A stretch of DNA of 64,000 bases from Amylostereum areolatum (Eukaryota > Basidiomycota > Agaricomycetes > Russulales > Stereaceae): NCBI GenBank assembly GCA_012932865.1, contig SAXG01000025.1, positions 372,001-436,000 on the forward strand, read 5' to 3'. Of the stretch, positions 1 to 12,567 are shown piece after piece. Below the pieces are notes generated by a model, which was given only the letters and a program-made list of their open reading frames with translations, did not search any database and had not been told where the DNA came from. The translations under genes and the position numbers were made by a program. The stretch's first letter is position 1. Each line of letters starts with the position of its first letter.

Positions 1-998
1 CTTCATCCCGAATATATAATCGTTCGCCAGCGCATCTGTACGCACATCGCCGAGTCGACTCGGACCTCGCTTCTCAGCCCCTCATCCGACTCAGTTTTTT
101 TCCGAGCCTGGAGTTTGGCCCCAGGGGTATCGAGAGCTGCACTCCATCGCCTTCGCTCAGAGCTACTTACATATCAGGTATCGCGCAATGCTCCCTAGGA
201 TGCGGTGCCGCAAGGAGTATTCTTTCCTAGTTTTTAATCCCTTGACCTTGACGTAACTCACAGCCATTGAACACCGACAAGCCGGATGCCTCCCCCCGAA
301 CTGTCGAAATCCACGAAGATCACCGGGTTCGACCACGCAAAACCATCCAACCATATATTCGTACATCTCCAGGCCGTTGATCACGCTGCATGCGCCCGTG
401 GTCGTGTTTCAGCCGGGCACCCGTTCCTCGAACGACATTTGAAGTCAGACAATGACTTCTCCGCAACATCGACGAGTTTTTTTTTCGCCTCCCGTCATGC
501 TCTCTCCAGGATGCTTTCCAGAAGCGCACGACTTCGAGGTACGTCCGCTTTGCCGAGCACTACGGTATTCCTTTTTGCAGCGGATCCCTGTTGACGACCG
601 CTGTTCATGGCACACGACCTACTTAGCCCTTCAAGTTTCCAACCTGTCGCGAGTAGCGATCCGTATTGGGGCGATTCCTCCGTCTTCGCCACTGGACCAC
701 TGCTCAATCTCGTCGGACCCGAGGGGAAGAATGCTCGCGACTCGACGGCTGCATGCGGATCCGAGTCGTCTCATCTGCGAGGATGGGATTTATCTCACCC
801 CACCGAAGCCGCCGTGAGTTCCCTGGGCTCAGTTCAGGCCATTCGCCATTCATAATCATTGTTTAGTTTTATCCTCACCGCGCGTTCCTCAGCGACTCTT
901 CGGGGTGCCTTGCACCATCTCTCTTTCTGAACCTCGACGGACTCATCGGTCCCAGCTCCAGCCCCGTCCATGGGACTCAACCGGGCTCTTTCCTTGTC
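1..998. other. Upstream region without a supportable gene
   Basis: No open frame here has a recognisable domain or a convincing splice chain. A short plus-strand frame at 607-855 has ordinary amino-acid composition, but I see no start context or homology for it. The stretch probably includes the promoter and 5' UTR of the Zn2Cys6 gene that starts at 999; the pyrimidine-rich sequence at about 905-960 would fit that. Confidence 0.4.
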
Positions 999-1591
999 AT
1001 GCCCGATACTTCGACACCACCCGGCGACGGTGTATTCAGCGGTGAAGACGACATGCCCGTCCCAGAACCGGCGGATCTCATCAAGCTCGAACCGTTTAAC
1101 GACCCGGAGCCTTTCATCCAGGAGTCAGAGCCTCTCGTCGAGCCGAAACTCAGAAAGCGCAGGCTGGACGGGCCACCTCGCTACCTAGCCTGCTTCTTTT
1201 GCAGGCTACGTAAAATCAGGTGTCTTCCGGAGGAGGGAACGAGTGTCTGTATGTGAGTAGTATTTTTTCTCACCCAGTGCCCGTCTCCGCTTCTGTTTCT
1301 GTTTCTGTTTCTGTTCCTTTTCTTTTTTTCCCGACTCACCGTTTGACTTCCGAGACACTGACTGCTACCAGGGAGTGTCACCGGCGCAAACGGTCTTGCG
1401 ACTTCCCCGAACGCTCGAACAGAGGTGCGCGCAACGACCTCAAGGATAAAAAGAAGAAGGCCGCGAGCACAAAGCAATCGAAACGCGTAGCCACCGACGA
1501 CAGCCCGGCGGTAGTGCACAAACGGCGCGGCCGCCCTAATGGTCGTCGCGCCGAGTCGAGCCCTACTATTGCTAGCACATCACGTTCTTGA
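999..1591 (+). CDS. Small Zn2Cys6 binuclear cluster protein
   Basis: Two exons, 999-1252 and 1372-1591, encode about 157 residues. The intron (1253-1371) has a GTGAGT donor and an AG acceptor and contains a short TTTCTG repeat. Splicing joins two half-motifs into a complete fungal zinc cluster: CFFCRLRKIRC in exon 1 and CHRRKRSC in exon 2, with spacing Cys-x2-Cys-x6-Cys-x8-Cys-x2-Cys-x6-Cys. The six cysteines would bind two zinc ions and contact DNA in the nucleus. The N-terminal 60 residues are acidic and proline-rich. After the cluster come a lysine-rich stretch and KRRGRPNGRR, which resembles an AT-hook. There is no fungal_trans middle-homology region, so this is a short DNA-binding protein rather than a classic long activator. 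Its target is unknown. Confidence 0.85.
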
Positions 1592-4500
1592 CCGCATTCA
1601 CGTTCGTTGTTCGCAGTCAACACGGCTGTGAAGTGGTCGTAGTGTCTTGCGCATCATGTACTTTGTTGTGGCGAGTCCGAGTTTTCTGAGCCGTCTTCAT
1701 CGCGGAACCCCATCTCTCAGTTTCTCTGAAGCTTGTCAGGTATATTTTTGCAAATTAGCTCGAGGCGAAGGGGATGTAAGCGTTTTTGGTGCCTCGAAAC
1801 CTCCGAGAGCGTCGGAATAAGTGTCCGTCAAAAGCTCCTCAGTCGGTTCTCGATACGGAGCGCGCGAGCCCGGCGTCGGTACTTACTCCAAGATTTGACA
1901 CCACTCTCCATTCAGCGTTGCCTCACATCGGGAGGTGACCGTTACGAATTCGATTCAGGACGACGTGCCAGAGGTTCGTGCCCTGGAACTTCCTGAGAGC
2001 GTCACTTCAAAATTGAGAGGTCCTCGCCAACGCCGCCGACGCGTGCGACACTCGATCCCCCCTGCCACGTGTATCAGCGGTGAAGCCACTCGTGTTCAAC
2101 TTGTGGAACGTCCAGAAATGGAATGGGTGGTTGACGCGAATTGCCCAATTTCAAGTTCTCGACAGCACGCTCGACGAGCACGTGCACCGTACACGAACGC
2201 AGGAGGTCGATTCAGTCCGGACCACATTATTTAAATAATGGATCGGACCATCGTGCACGCCACGCCCCGTAGGGAGTTCAGTTCTCCGCAGGGTCCGAGT
2301 CTGGTCACGGCAACGGGTACGTACGAACAAGGCATCTGAGACGACGATCAGCGCGTGCAAGTCAAACGAGGAAGCCACATCAACATCCGCAGAACACGAC
2401 GCACCGGAGCTCATCTCGCGCGCGGACCATCCCAACGTAAAACTGGGCACACGCCTTCCCCGCATGTCCCGGGGCATCGGGCGGACGAAGGCGAAGTGCG
2501 GGGAATTTAAGCGTGCGGTATGTAGACGCTGATCGGGTTCCAGCGTCAGGCGTGCGTACACCGTCGTATGACGATGCCGGTGTGTCTGCCGTGTCCTATG
2601 ACGTCTGGGTACGGCGTGGTCGTGGGATCATCGATCACGGGCTGTCGGTCACGAACCAGCGCGCGTATTCGGGTGCCAGGCGCGGCATATTAGGCGTTAA
2701 AAGGAGACGGAGCAGTACTTTGCACTTACGCATTCTGAAGACCGAGGCGTCAGCCGCGTCATGAGGTTAGGGAGAAAGGAACACGCCCATGGGCATGGGC
2801 GACAAGCCCGGCGTGCTGCTCGGACATGATCCGTGCGCCGCTACGGATTACGCTGATGCTTTCTGACAAGGTCTACACGTGAGGTGTACTCCGGTCAGCA
2901 CCGTAAGCTCATAGCAATGCAAGAAATATACTCCTCGCAACGTTTCGGGCTCCGTTGACACTCCGCATATGCGGTTCGACGTTTGCAGCTGAGCCGAACG
3001 CACCGCGTACATATCCGTACCAGGCCAGGCCGTCTCTTCCAGTGCCAGCGAACGTGTGCTTTCATCATCGCCACTGACGTCTTACCTTCACGGTCCGTGG
3101 GCGATCTTCCCCAACAGATTGCCCAAGGAACCGACCGTACGTCGAGAACGCGAGGGCGCCGAGAGCCTTCGTGCACGCACGAACTTGAAAGTCACGCGCA
3201 CGGAGAGAGCGACAGGCATGACGAAGCCTGGGAGCGCGGCACATCGAAGCCCAAGGATGGGGCTAGTCCAAACGCCTTCCTCGAGTCAGGAGTTCTAAGG
3301 CCGCGAGCAGCGCCGTCACTGACGACATCCAGGACTGTGGATAGTGAATGATATGCGAATGAATTCCTGGAGATGCTACGGCGCCAGTACGTTAGCTTTT
3401 GGGGGGAGGGACAACGCCACTCCCAAGGCGCACGCTTGGCGATAAGGAACGACGGAGGTGGAAGCCTTCAAGTTCGTCGTCAGAGAGGTGCCGTGGACGG
3501 TGGACTGGAGGTCCAAACGATCACGTGATCTTCCATCACTGAAAAGTGAGAGCAGCCGACTCCCCCACATGCACGCCACGATCAAACCAGCGAGAAGGCC
3601 CACGCTCGATTCTGGTATGTACCACAAGACCGCGCGAGCGCGCTTCCTTCATCGACAAATGACGTTCGGGGTACGGACGATCTTCCAGGCTCTCGGGGGA
3701 TGGACTCGAAGTCGATCATTGCGCGCGCGCGTGAGCTACGCACACAAGTTTAAGTATATCGTCCCAGGACCCAGGTCCAGCGAACGTCATATCCTGGGCG
3801 TCGTGGAGTATGGAAGTCCGTCTTCCTTGAGCGTGGAAGATCGGGTCGTAAGCGTAAAAGTCGAGGTAGAAGTGCTAGAGATGAGCTAACCGATTGATAC
3901 CTAGGGTGGGCCGGTGTTCACACTTCTCCCCTACGACTGAACGCCCTCCGACGTCAGCAAGGGATTCCAGAGACGCGTAAGATGATACGCGTTGCAAATG
4001 CGTAAGCACAAGATGTCCTCCCATGCTAGCGAACACAAAGCCTACCAATGATCCGCTCCTCCCCCGCGATAGACGCGGAGGGCAAGTCCTTCCCACAGCC
4101 GTGCGCTGCAACGCCCGCGAAAAAAGCGTCCACACAATCACAGCGCGCCATGCCGCCCCTGGCCCAAGAACCCACCCCCACGCCAGCACAACCGCCCACG
4201 GCACGCAGCTTGGAACCCCCCCCGATTCGAGCCTGGGCACGTCCGTCCGTCCGTCCGTCCCCATCGATAAATTCACGCGCACATATCCTCCGCGCTCGGA
4301 GGGACGGGACGGCGCATCTTCAGGGACAGATTGTAGATGCCAGTGCGTACGGATCGACCAGAAGGTCCAGGGAGCACGGACTCGCTTCGGACTAGTCGTA
4401 AGTATAGCACGCGGTCCTCGTCGCGCTCGCCCACGACGCGTCGCTTTGAACGCCGGATGCGCAGGGCGTCTCAGGTCTGCGAGTCTGAGCTGCGCACGAA

Positions 4501-7500
4501 CCGGTCAGCCTGCGACAGGCGTGGAAAGAACCTTACGTGTGTGCCGCCGGCGGTGGGACGCGCATACCTTACAATGTACATACCGCCGACCTGCCAATTT
4601 TGGAGTTCGAACCTGCCCGGGCCAGTGCCACGTACTGGTGCAGACACCCCGAACGCGCGCGCTGCCGTCGACGTCCTGCCTCCGTCCTTGTTCCAGCTCT
4701 CGGCCCCACAGCGACACCCCCCCCACCCCCCCCCCCCTCCCCGCACTCGTCAGAAGCCTACCAGAGAAAAATCCGGCGGCAGTGGACCCAGGAACGCAGG
4801 GCACATATAGGCTGGCACGCGGTCGAGGTACCGGTCCTTGTGCACAGTAGTTGAAGCTTGGGCATGAGGGACGACGACGCTCGGGACGCCTTGACTTGGG
4901 GGGAGAGAGGGGCGAAGAAGGCGGCTGCGAAGGACGCATTGCACGAAGGATCGTGCTTCGAGTCTTCGAGAACGGGGCGGAACGGAAGATGGATTGGCAA
5001 GAAGCTGCCCGCTATAAGTGTAACGTGAGTGACTACTTATCGATCCACATCGCGCGCGCGGAGGTCGGTTCGATCGCTAGGTGTGTTGTCGGGTGATGGT
5101 GAGCGATCGTGTTGGCGATCGGCCGGCGGGGATCTGGGGAAGAGACGTACCGTGCGTCGATTAAGGAGGCAACAGCGACGAGCTCGCCAACATAGAGCAT
5201 GAAACCCGACAATCGAACCCGATCGGCGCACGACGGGGGAAATCCACCACGGTCCCTGCCTCCAGCGTTCGCGACCTCCGAGCCCGCGGCCGCCGTCACG
5301 GTCGGGACCGAAGCTAATCCAGTCCCCAACGTCGGACAGCGCCAGCGCAAGCTGCGCCGCACGAGGCCATCGATACAGCCTCTGCCCTGCGCCCCACGAG
5401 TCTTCGATATCTCGACATTATCCAAATCTCCCCAAGTTCCAGAACGCCGCCTCACCGCGATATCCCCCGCCGCCCGCGAGTCCGCACATAATCACGATGG
5501 CCGACCGCCAGCGCGGCGTCTACACCCTACCAAGCGATCCGATCCACATACTTACCTACACACTACACACTGGTGTAGCACGGGAGCAGACCGGTCGTCC
5601 GCCCGCACGTGCCCCCTCCCCTCGGCAAATAATCGGTTCGAAGCGGACGCGCGCTCCGATTGAAAGTTGAAGTTGAAGGGGGGGGGGGGGGGGCGAGGAC
5701 GAACACGGGCACTGGCGCATCCGAAAGTGCCGCGGGTTATATATGGATAAGTAGCATCTGGAGGTTGTGGATTGCAGTGTACGAATTCGGGGGCGGAACG
5801 CGCTGGAGCGGCGAATGTATGCGAAATCAATGCAGGTGGTGCGGGGCCCTTGGAGACCGGGTGTGGCGCGCGTATATGAGGAAGGGAACGAGGCTTGCCC
5901 CAGATATCCAGGTGGGGGAAACACGAAAGGCGACGGAGGCTGAGCGCAGGTCTCTGCTTCGAGAGGGGGGAGGAGGGGGGTTGAGAAAGCGCTATGCCGG
6001 GTGGTTTCGCGGGGTTAGGGGACGGATCTTGGGACACGAAGGTAAGTACGGTGGAGAGGTGGAGCCGAGAAGGGAGGAGGAGGAGGAGGGGGGGGGGGGG
6101 TTCGTCTCGTGAAGTCGTCCTAAATGCCTCTTCCTTGGAGCAAAGGAGCCCGCGACAGTCCGGGTTCGCCACTTGGCACACAGGAGAGCTTGAGGCTCGA
6201 AGCTCCGCGTTGAACGCGCACGGGTGCGAACCGACGTTGCTCTGCCGCGTCCAGATCCCCGATCCTCGAGCCGGGGCGGCAGCGGTTGGACGCGGACCTC
6301 GTCGCGATCGGCGCGTGAAGCGGGCGGTGGACGGTGGGTCGCGCCATGACTGGATGGAAGAACGGACGCGGATGTGCACTCGTGGGAGAGAGGGGTACGA
6401 GAGGCTCGTCTGGGGTATCAAGTACTATTCGATCTGCGTGCTGCAGGACGTGCGCGCCCGGCAAGCTGATATTGCTCGCAGTCCCGGCAAAGGACCGAAC
6501 TTACCATACCTCACACGACCCCCCCGCGACATCCTCACCCCTCCCATCCACCCCCACTCCACGCGCCTTCGTTCATCTCCCTTTCATCCTTTCATCTTCG
6601 GGGCGATCGCTAGAAGGGGGGGGGGGGGCGTGGCGCCAAAGACGGCCTCCGCGATGCTTGTCGCAGGCGAGATATGAACGATTCCTTTGTCTTCCGCAGG
6701 ATATCGCTACCCGCGTCCACGGTGGCTTTGCGCGCAGGGCGTGGGGGTGGGGCGTGCGTACTCCATCCAGGGCTTGCTTGCGGGTTTTATGGGGGGGAGG
6801 GACGGCTCCTGGCGGTGATAACCCCCGCGCATAACGATTCACACGTCCACCCTTCGACCGTCTCGGTCCGCGCCCGTGCCGCCCTCCCTCGTCGAAGCGC
6901 ACGGTGGAGAAGGAGAGGGATCGGTTCGGCACGCGCGGACGACGAGCGAACGAACGCGGGGGCGGAGGTGCACGGCAGGAGGGAGGCCGGAACCCCGCGA
7001 GCGATGTCGACCCGCCCGGGAATCGGATGCGACTCGACGTGCCTACATACGCGCCTGGTCCAACGCACTGCTTGCGTGTCGCGGGCGAGCGGTCCTCAGC
7101 TGCCTCAGGAGGGCGCGCGAGCTGCGTGGGCGCGGATGCGTGACCGGTGCTTGCCAATGCTTGACTCGATGGAGTAGGGCGGTGGGGGGATCGATCCCTC
7201 GTGGCGCATGAAGACGGAGGGAGGCGCGGCGCGCACATGGACTTGTATCTTCCGCATGCCGTCGCGCAGGCGGGAAGGGGAGTCGATGAGTAAGGAAGGG
7301 GGTGGTTGCTTACGAGCTCCGTGGGTCCATCCACCCGACGCACAAGCAGTAAGCAGAGAAAAGGACGACCCACCTGTCGTCACGCAAACCCGACCCAGAC
7401 CGGGCGTCGGCGTCGCAAGGGGGAACCGACCGACCGACCGACCGTTGCCGGGGGTGGCCATCGATGTCGGGCGAAGGTGCACGGTCGGGTGCCACGGAAA

Positions 7501-8232
7501 CCGGAAACGGCAATAAGGATGCACGCGCGCGCACTGGCAGGGGGGTTACCGGCGCCACCAACGAACCACAAAAAAAAAGTTCAGAACAACTCGCCGCTCG
7601 AGACTCGAGCGAAAGCGGGAACAATTGCGCGTCGTTACTCGTAGGGCGCAGCGGAGAAGAAGGAACAGGGCGGGAAGGGGGACGTTCATTGTGCGGGGTC
7701 GGAGAAGCGCTGAATAATATGTAAGTGATAATCGGTCGACGGCTCGTTGTTGCTTATTATGTAAGGAATCATTTCCAGGGACGGGCGTCGGGCGGTGGGG
7801 GGATCGCCGTATGGGGGAGCTGGGCGCCGGATTCGGGAAGGCCGGCCGGCCGGGTGGGGAGAAGGCACCCGCGGGAAAAGCCGAAGGCGATGGCGTGGGC
7901 AGGTGCCCGGCCGACCTGATTTGGGATTGAATTGGAGTGCGGTGCGGCGAGTTCGGTAGAGGGGTTACCTATTTATTTTGAACGAGGGAAATGGGCGAGC
8001 GTGTGGCGAAAACGACGGTGGAGGACGGATCGGACTGCGTCATGGAAGCGCGAATGGGTGACGCAGGGGGTGGGGAAAGGCGCGGGCGATGATTGGGGGA
8101 GGGACGAGGATGGGGGACCGGGGGTCTGGACCGTTGGAGATGGATCTGGGGGACACTCTGGGGGGGGGGAGATCGCAGGCTCCGGGAAGCGGATGCAAAA
8201 TAAAAATGGAAAAGAAAAAACACGCGTCCGAA
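1592..8232. other. Long G-rich gene-poor region
   Basis: About 6.6 kb separate the Zn2Cys6 gene from the transposon. Many long open frames exist on both strands, but they are low in complexity, rich in Arg, Pro and Gly, and lack domains or plausible exon chains, so I treat them as by-products of high G+C. Visible structure includes a (GTCC)5 run near 4240-4260, a C-run near 4718-4740, a run of 16 G at 5678-5693, G-runs near 6090 and 6620, and a GACC run near 7423-7443. It may be a very long regulatory region, or it may hold decayed sequence or an RNA gene that I cannot see. Confidence 0.4.
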
Positions 8233-8234
8233 TA

Positions 8235-8310
8235 CAGCCGTTTGCATAACCGACTGGAATCCGCGCGTCGAGAAACTTGTTTGTCAGAGCCAAACATTGC
8301 CTTATTGGGA
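8235..8310 (+). repeat. Left terminal inverted repeat
   Basis: The first 69 bp match the right end perfectly in inverted orientation. The match extends to 76 bp with two mismatches (positions 72 and 74 of the repeat). The TA target duplication lies immediately outside, at 8233-8234. Confidence 0.95.
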
Positions 8311-8801
8311 GTGCTTATCACATTCGTCACGCAGTGACTCATTTGTGACTTCGTGCTGTTCAGGAGCGGGCTTCCTGATCTTTGCGATGACCATTGACGA
8401 CATGTTCCATCTACTTTCCACCCAAATGACCTCTCCAGAGTGATCAACACTCTCCGTGTCGGGCTTCGGGAGTCATGAAAACTCCTCATAGCTGGCCTAG
8501 AAGCCTTCAATACCCTGAAAAACCTCAACAACGAGCACAAACCACCCTTGTTGCTTGGATACTCGGTGAGTGAGGAGTCGGGAGCCTCGGAGACGTCCCC
8601 CTCGTGGTCTTGGATGCTTACACTTAATTTGGATCTCTCTAGAAACCAAAACTGCGCATGATTGAAGGGCAACAACGAGGGTGGGATTCTGGTGGATGAC
8701 AGGAGCACGGCGAAGTTGCGGTGAAGTTGGCGAAGATGATAAAAAGCCTCGGGTTTTGAGCTTGTGAGTTCCATCCCCATCTTTTTCCCGCTCCCTCCCT
8801 C

Positions 8802-10848
8802 ATGTCCTCTCCAGACCCTCGTGGACCGTCTCGTCCTTTGACACCGCGATTCGTTCCTTATCGACACCCGCAGGCTCCCCGACCTGTGTCGATCCACTGG
8901 CTTGTGAACCCGGGAGGGATTGGTACGTTACGTACCAGTAGAGTTTGTGTGCGGTGCTGACTTTCTCTAGATGGAGCGGTCAATCCTCCTCAATTCTACA
9001 CATCCCAAGATGAGATGGAGGAGTCGCGACAAGCCGGCTTCGCGCGCCTGTCGCCTCAAGATCAACGTCGTGTTCTCGATATGTTGACGGCACGATGGCA
9101 GGCTGCCAACCCCGGAGTAGTTGCCCCAACGCTCGCCTCACTACCTCGAGTTCCGCTGCCCCCAGTTCCGCCGCCCCCAGGCCTGCCGCTGCCACCACCA
9201 CCACCTCCAGGCCCACAGTTGCCGCCGCCGCCTCCACCTATGCCTCAACAGTCGGCACCAGTCGCCCTCCAGGCTAACTCCGGCACTCCCTTGGCTGGGA
9301 ACACAAGCGATGCCATTGGGTTTCTACCCTCCGCCCCAGGATCTGCTGCGTCGTCATCGAATGACCGTGCGTTGATCCATTCTTCATTAACAATGAGCAT
9401 ACTGACCAATTACCTGCAGGCTACACCACACATTACACTGTCTATTACACCCCGGCTGTGCCACGTTCCGCGAAGGGCAAGAGCTCTGCGAGTTCAAAGA
9501 GGACTCACGACACGAAGGTCACCACTGTCGCTATCACCCCGAGTACTCCGCGTGAGTCTCTCGTAGCTGAAGGCCTTCGTATCCATGGGTTGGATGGGCA
9601 GTTCTCCATCAACGTACCCTTCAAGATTCGTTGGACTGGTGTCAAGTAAGTTGTTCCGTCTATTGTTATACAAACATATACCTAAACGTTCTGTTACCTG
9701 CAGCAAGGGTGATGCATCAAGTGTCGATTCAGATGAAGACTGGTTCGCAATTCGGGAGGCCTTACTCCGTAAACGGCCTCGTGATGTCTACATCGAACTT
9801 GACCTTGACGCCATGGAGGCTTTCCGGCTGCGCAAGCGTGTATGTGGTTTCATCCCTGTTCTTCTGCTTTGACTAATATTGGGACTTGTAGCCGTTTGAT
9901 GCCGTGCTCCAGCACGACAAGGAACTCGGACCAACGTGTGCTGGAACCGAGGTAAGCCTGCACGTATATTTAATGAACCTGCCAAACTTATTGTATTTCT
10001 CAGGTTCCAAACACGGACTCGTACTCTGACTCGATCAAGCGTCAGGGTACTATCATTCTCGAGCTGAAGGAAATGTACAAGTGTGACAAGCATCGCGGCG
10101 AGCACAACGAGCAAGGCTTCTGTTATCCAACCCAAGATGGACACATTGGCCTTAATCGGAAGCGATTGAAGCGTTGGGCATCCGCTGTTGTGAGTAGCCT
10201 CTGTGAATATGATCAATGCTGTACTGACCTTCTCTATCTCGATAGGATGCGAAAGAAACGACTGTCAAGTACCCTCCTAATACTGAGGAGTTTGATGGCG
10301 TGCGCGATGGTCGTCTGCGCCCGCACAAGGCCCGTGGACGTTCAGGCCCACATTCTGTGATGACACCTACCGCCACACCCGCTGCACCCACAGATGCCGC
10401 CACCGCTCTTGTCCCCGTCATCGCTGGCCTCGTCAATCAACAAAGTGCTATGATATCTGCTGTTCTCGGCATTTCTCCGCCTCCCCTTCCCTCCGCCGCA
10501 GGTTCATCGGCGACCCCCGCTTCCATGTTATCTCCAGCACCGCCTCCTGCCCTGCCTTTCTCTCCTATGCCTCGGCGTCAGGATGAGTTATATTACTTTT
10601 TCCTCACTATCCTTGAACGTGATGGACATGACCTGTTGCAGTACCACTCCATGCTTGTTTCGGCGGAGATCACCCTTGAAACCTTGCCCTCGCTAGACCT
10701 TGACACCTTGGTGTCACTCACCGGGGGTGATAGCGATAGCCTGAGAGTTCTCGTTGCATCCGCAGAGCAATTCTCTAGGCGTTTACGCATGAAGAAAGAC
10801 TATGTACGGTCTCTCTTTTCAGAGTACGATGTCTTCGGGGATAAGTGA
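8802..10848 (+). CDS. Passenger protein of the TIR element, Agaricomycete family of unknown function
   Basis: Seven exons (8802-8922, 8971-9366, 9420-9645, 9704-9839, 9892-9951, 10004-10189, 10246-10848) join in frame to 575 residues; every intron has GT-AG ends and is 48-58 bp. After a Pro/Arg-rich N-terminus comes a proline-rich linker (about residues 85-130), then a conserved-looking globular part with QGTIILELKEMYKCDKH and a Cys/His pair set (CDKHRGEHNEQGFC, about 340-353) that could bind a metal. A second Ala/Pro linker leads to an acidic helical C-terminus (about 490-575) whose pattern suggests a SAM-like or small helical interaction domain. I recall similar proteins as large families in Agaricomycetes, but know no function. 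It lies wholly between the transposon's inverted repeats, convergent with the transposase. It could be a captured host gene or an accessory transposition protein. Confidence 0.8.
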
Positions 10849-11015
10849 GTTTCTCGAACCTTTATAATGTTGCCTAATATTTTCTGTACATACACCATGC
10901 TGTCCTGACCCCCCCACTCTTTACTACACTGCATAACCTTCCGCTAACCTACTACTCCCTCATCTGTCGCATAATCACCTCTGTCCATACATCTACCCCA
11001 CGTTCGTTACCTACT

Positions 11016-12107
11016 TTACGAATACCCGCAGTTTGTAATCCAGCCAATGGCATCTTCATTCGTTATTTCTTCCATAGCAAGATGGATGAGTTCAGCGCGC
11101 ATGTGAGGTCCAGTGAAGTGGCTTTCATTACGGCGCAAGAAGGCTTTGATACTACTGAAAGCTTGCTCGATGGGATTCATGTCGGGGGAGTATGGTGGTA
11201 GGTATATAAGCTTTGCACCTGTCATTAAAACTGGTTAGTATACCTTGAAGCCGGAGCTTTCAGACAGCACAACGCACCACAGTCATTCTCAATGATCTCC
11301 CGCACTTCGTCTCCATGATGAAAGGCAACATTATCCATGACTACCACAGAATTACGGCTTGGATTGTCTGGAGTATATGAGTTGAGAAGGGGTGCCTATA
11401 TGAGCACAACACAGGCATAAGCATGACACAGACATCCAGAAGAAATTGAAGCGTACAACATCCTCCCGCAGAAAATGGAGGAACCTCTCACGGTTGACTG
11501 ATCCTTCGAGAAGATCCAAAGCAATGATCCCATCACAGGAGAGCACTGGGAGCATTGTCAGGCGTGTGCCATGGAAGAACAGGTCACGGCGGACGCATGC
11601 AGATCCCAGTGGTGCCCTTCCCATTGTCCGCTGATGTGCCCGATCATCCACCCCAGATTCATCCAACCAGACTATGCTCTCCATGGGTATATCCCCCCAA
11701 GCTGCATCCCACATTGCGCGAACGGCATCGTTTCGTTCCAATGCCTCCTTTGATATCCGCTTGTGAGTGAGAGCAAGGCTGCGAACAGCGCGGGCGACGG
11801 TTGCAAGTGAAACGTACACTCCGAGCTCCTTGTCAAGACGGTCTTGAATCTCGTCAAGAAACATTGCTGGCTCTTGGACCAACCAGGAGTTGATGGATGT
11901 GAGCTCTCCAAATGAAAGGATGCGGGAGCGGCCATGGGACAACAGTCCATGGGGACTATGCACTGAACCTGTCTCGCGATAAAGGCGGAGGATTTCATAG
12001 ACTGTGCTTTTTGAGCACTGCGCGAGTTCAGTGATCTCGGAGACTGTAAAACGCTCCCGCCATTCGACAATGCGTTCTCGAAGTTGAGGGTTAAGGGGAG
12101 GTGCCAT
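11016..12107 (-). CDS. Tc1/mariner-type DDE transposase
   Basis: Three exons in minus-strand order, 12107-11457, 11395-11278 and 11218-11016, give 323 residues. The introns are 61 and 59 bp. Residues 1-60 form a helix-turn-helix of the kind that binds the element ends ([20 protein letters not shown]). The catalytic core shows all three acidic residues: the Asp in [11 protein letters not shown], the Asp in [15 protein letters not shown], and the Glu in [12 protein letters not shown]. In the spliced model 35 residues separate the second Asp from the Glu, close to the DD34E of classic Tc1. The enzyme would cut at the TIR ends and integrate at TA. The start at 12107 follows the right TIR closely and is the first ATG of the frame. 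The reading frame is intact, so activity is possible. Confidence 0.93.
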
Positions 12108-12180
12108 TGCGGTCAGGACTCAAGACACTGCAAAGCTGACCTCGCGACGCACAGCTGTCACTCCCGCAGCAGACGTGATT

Positions 12181-12256
12181 TCCCGAAAAGGCAATGTTTG
12201 GCTCTGACAAACAAGTTTCTCGACGCGCGGATTCCAGTCGGTTATGCAAACGGCTG
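12181..12256 (-). repeat. Right terminal inverted repeat
   Basis: Inverted copy of 8235-8310, 76 bp with two mismatches at the inner end. TA follows at 12257-12258. The transposase start codon lies only about 75 bp inside this repeat, so the repeat and the short spacer probably contain its promoter. Confidence 0.95.
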
Positions 12257-12567
12257 TAACACGTATGTATAATCGAACGGCAACGGCAGCCACCCGTTTC
12301 GCGTTTCCCACCCAACCCCTCGCTGAGCCGCTCCCCGTTTTATATTCAGCCCAGGCGCAACGCCCTTCCCCCCTTCTCCTGCTCCCCCCCTTCGCTCCCC
12401 GCACAAAGACGCGCAAGGCGAGGACGCGAACGGCCCTTCTCTTTACGAGAACCTCAAGACCGGCTCGAACCCGCCGAAAGTCGCGAACGCGCCCAAAGAG
12501 GCCGTACGCCTCGTGCCCAGCCCATTATTCCCCCCGACCGCGACTCGAACCGACCGAACCGTGCAGG

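Larger units (their letters stand above)
8235..12256. mobile_element. Complete two-gene Tc1/mariner-type TIR transposon
   Basis: A 4,022-bp element begins with CAGCCGTTTGCATAACC at 8235 and ends with its exact complement at 12256. It is flanked on each side by TA (8233-8234 and 12257-12258), the target-site duplication expected for the Tc1/mariner superfamily. It contains a DDE transposase on the minus strand (11016-12107) and a second seven-exon gene on the plus strand (8802-10848), arranged tail to tail about 167 bp apart. Both reading frames are open after splicing and the inverted repeats are nearly identical, so the copy looks recent and possibly active. At 4 kb it is about twice the usual size for a Tc1-type element, because of the second gene. 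Confidence 0.93.

Noticed and set aside
6573..7373. 266-residue minus-strand frame
   Set aside because: Arg/Pro/Ser-rich translation of G-rich DNA with no motif and no splice partners.
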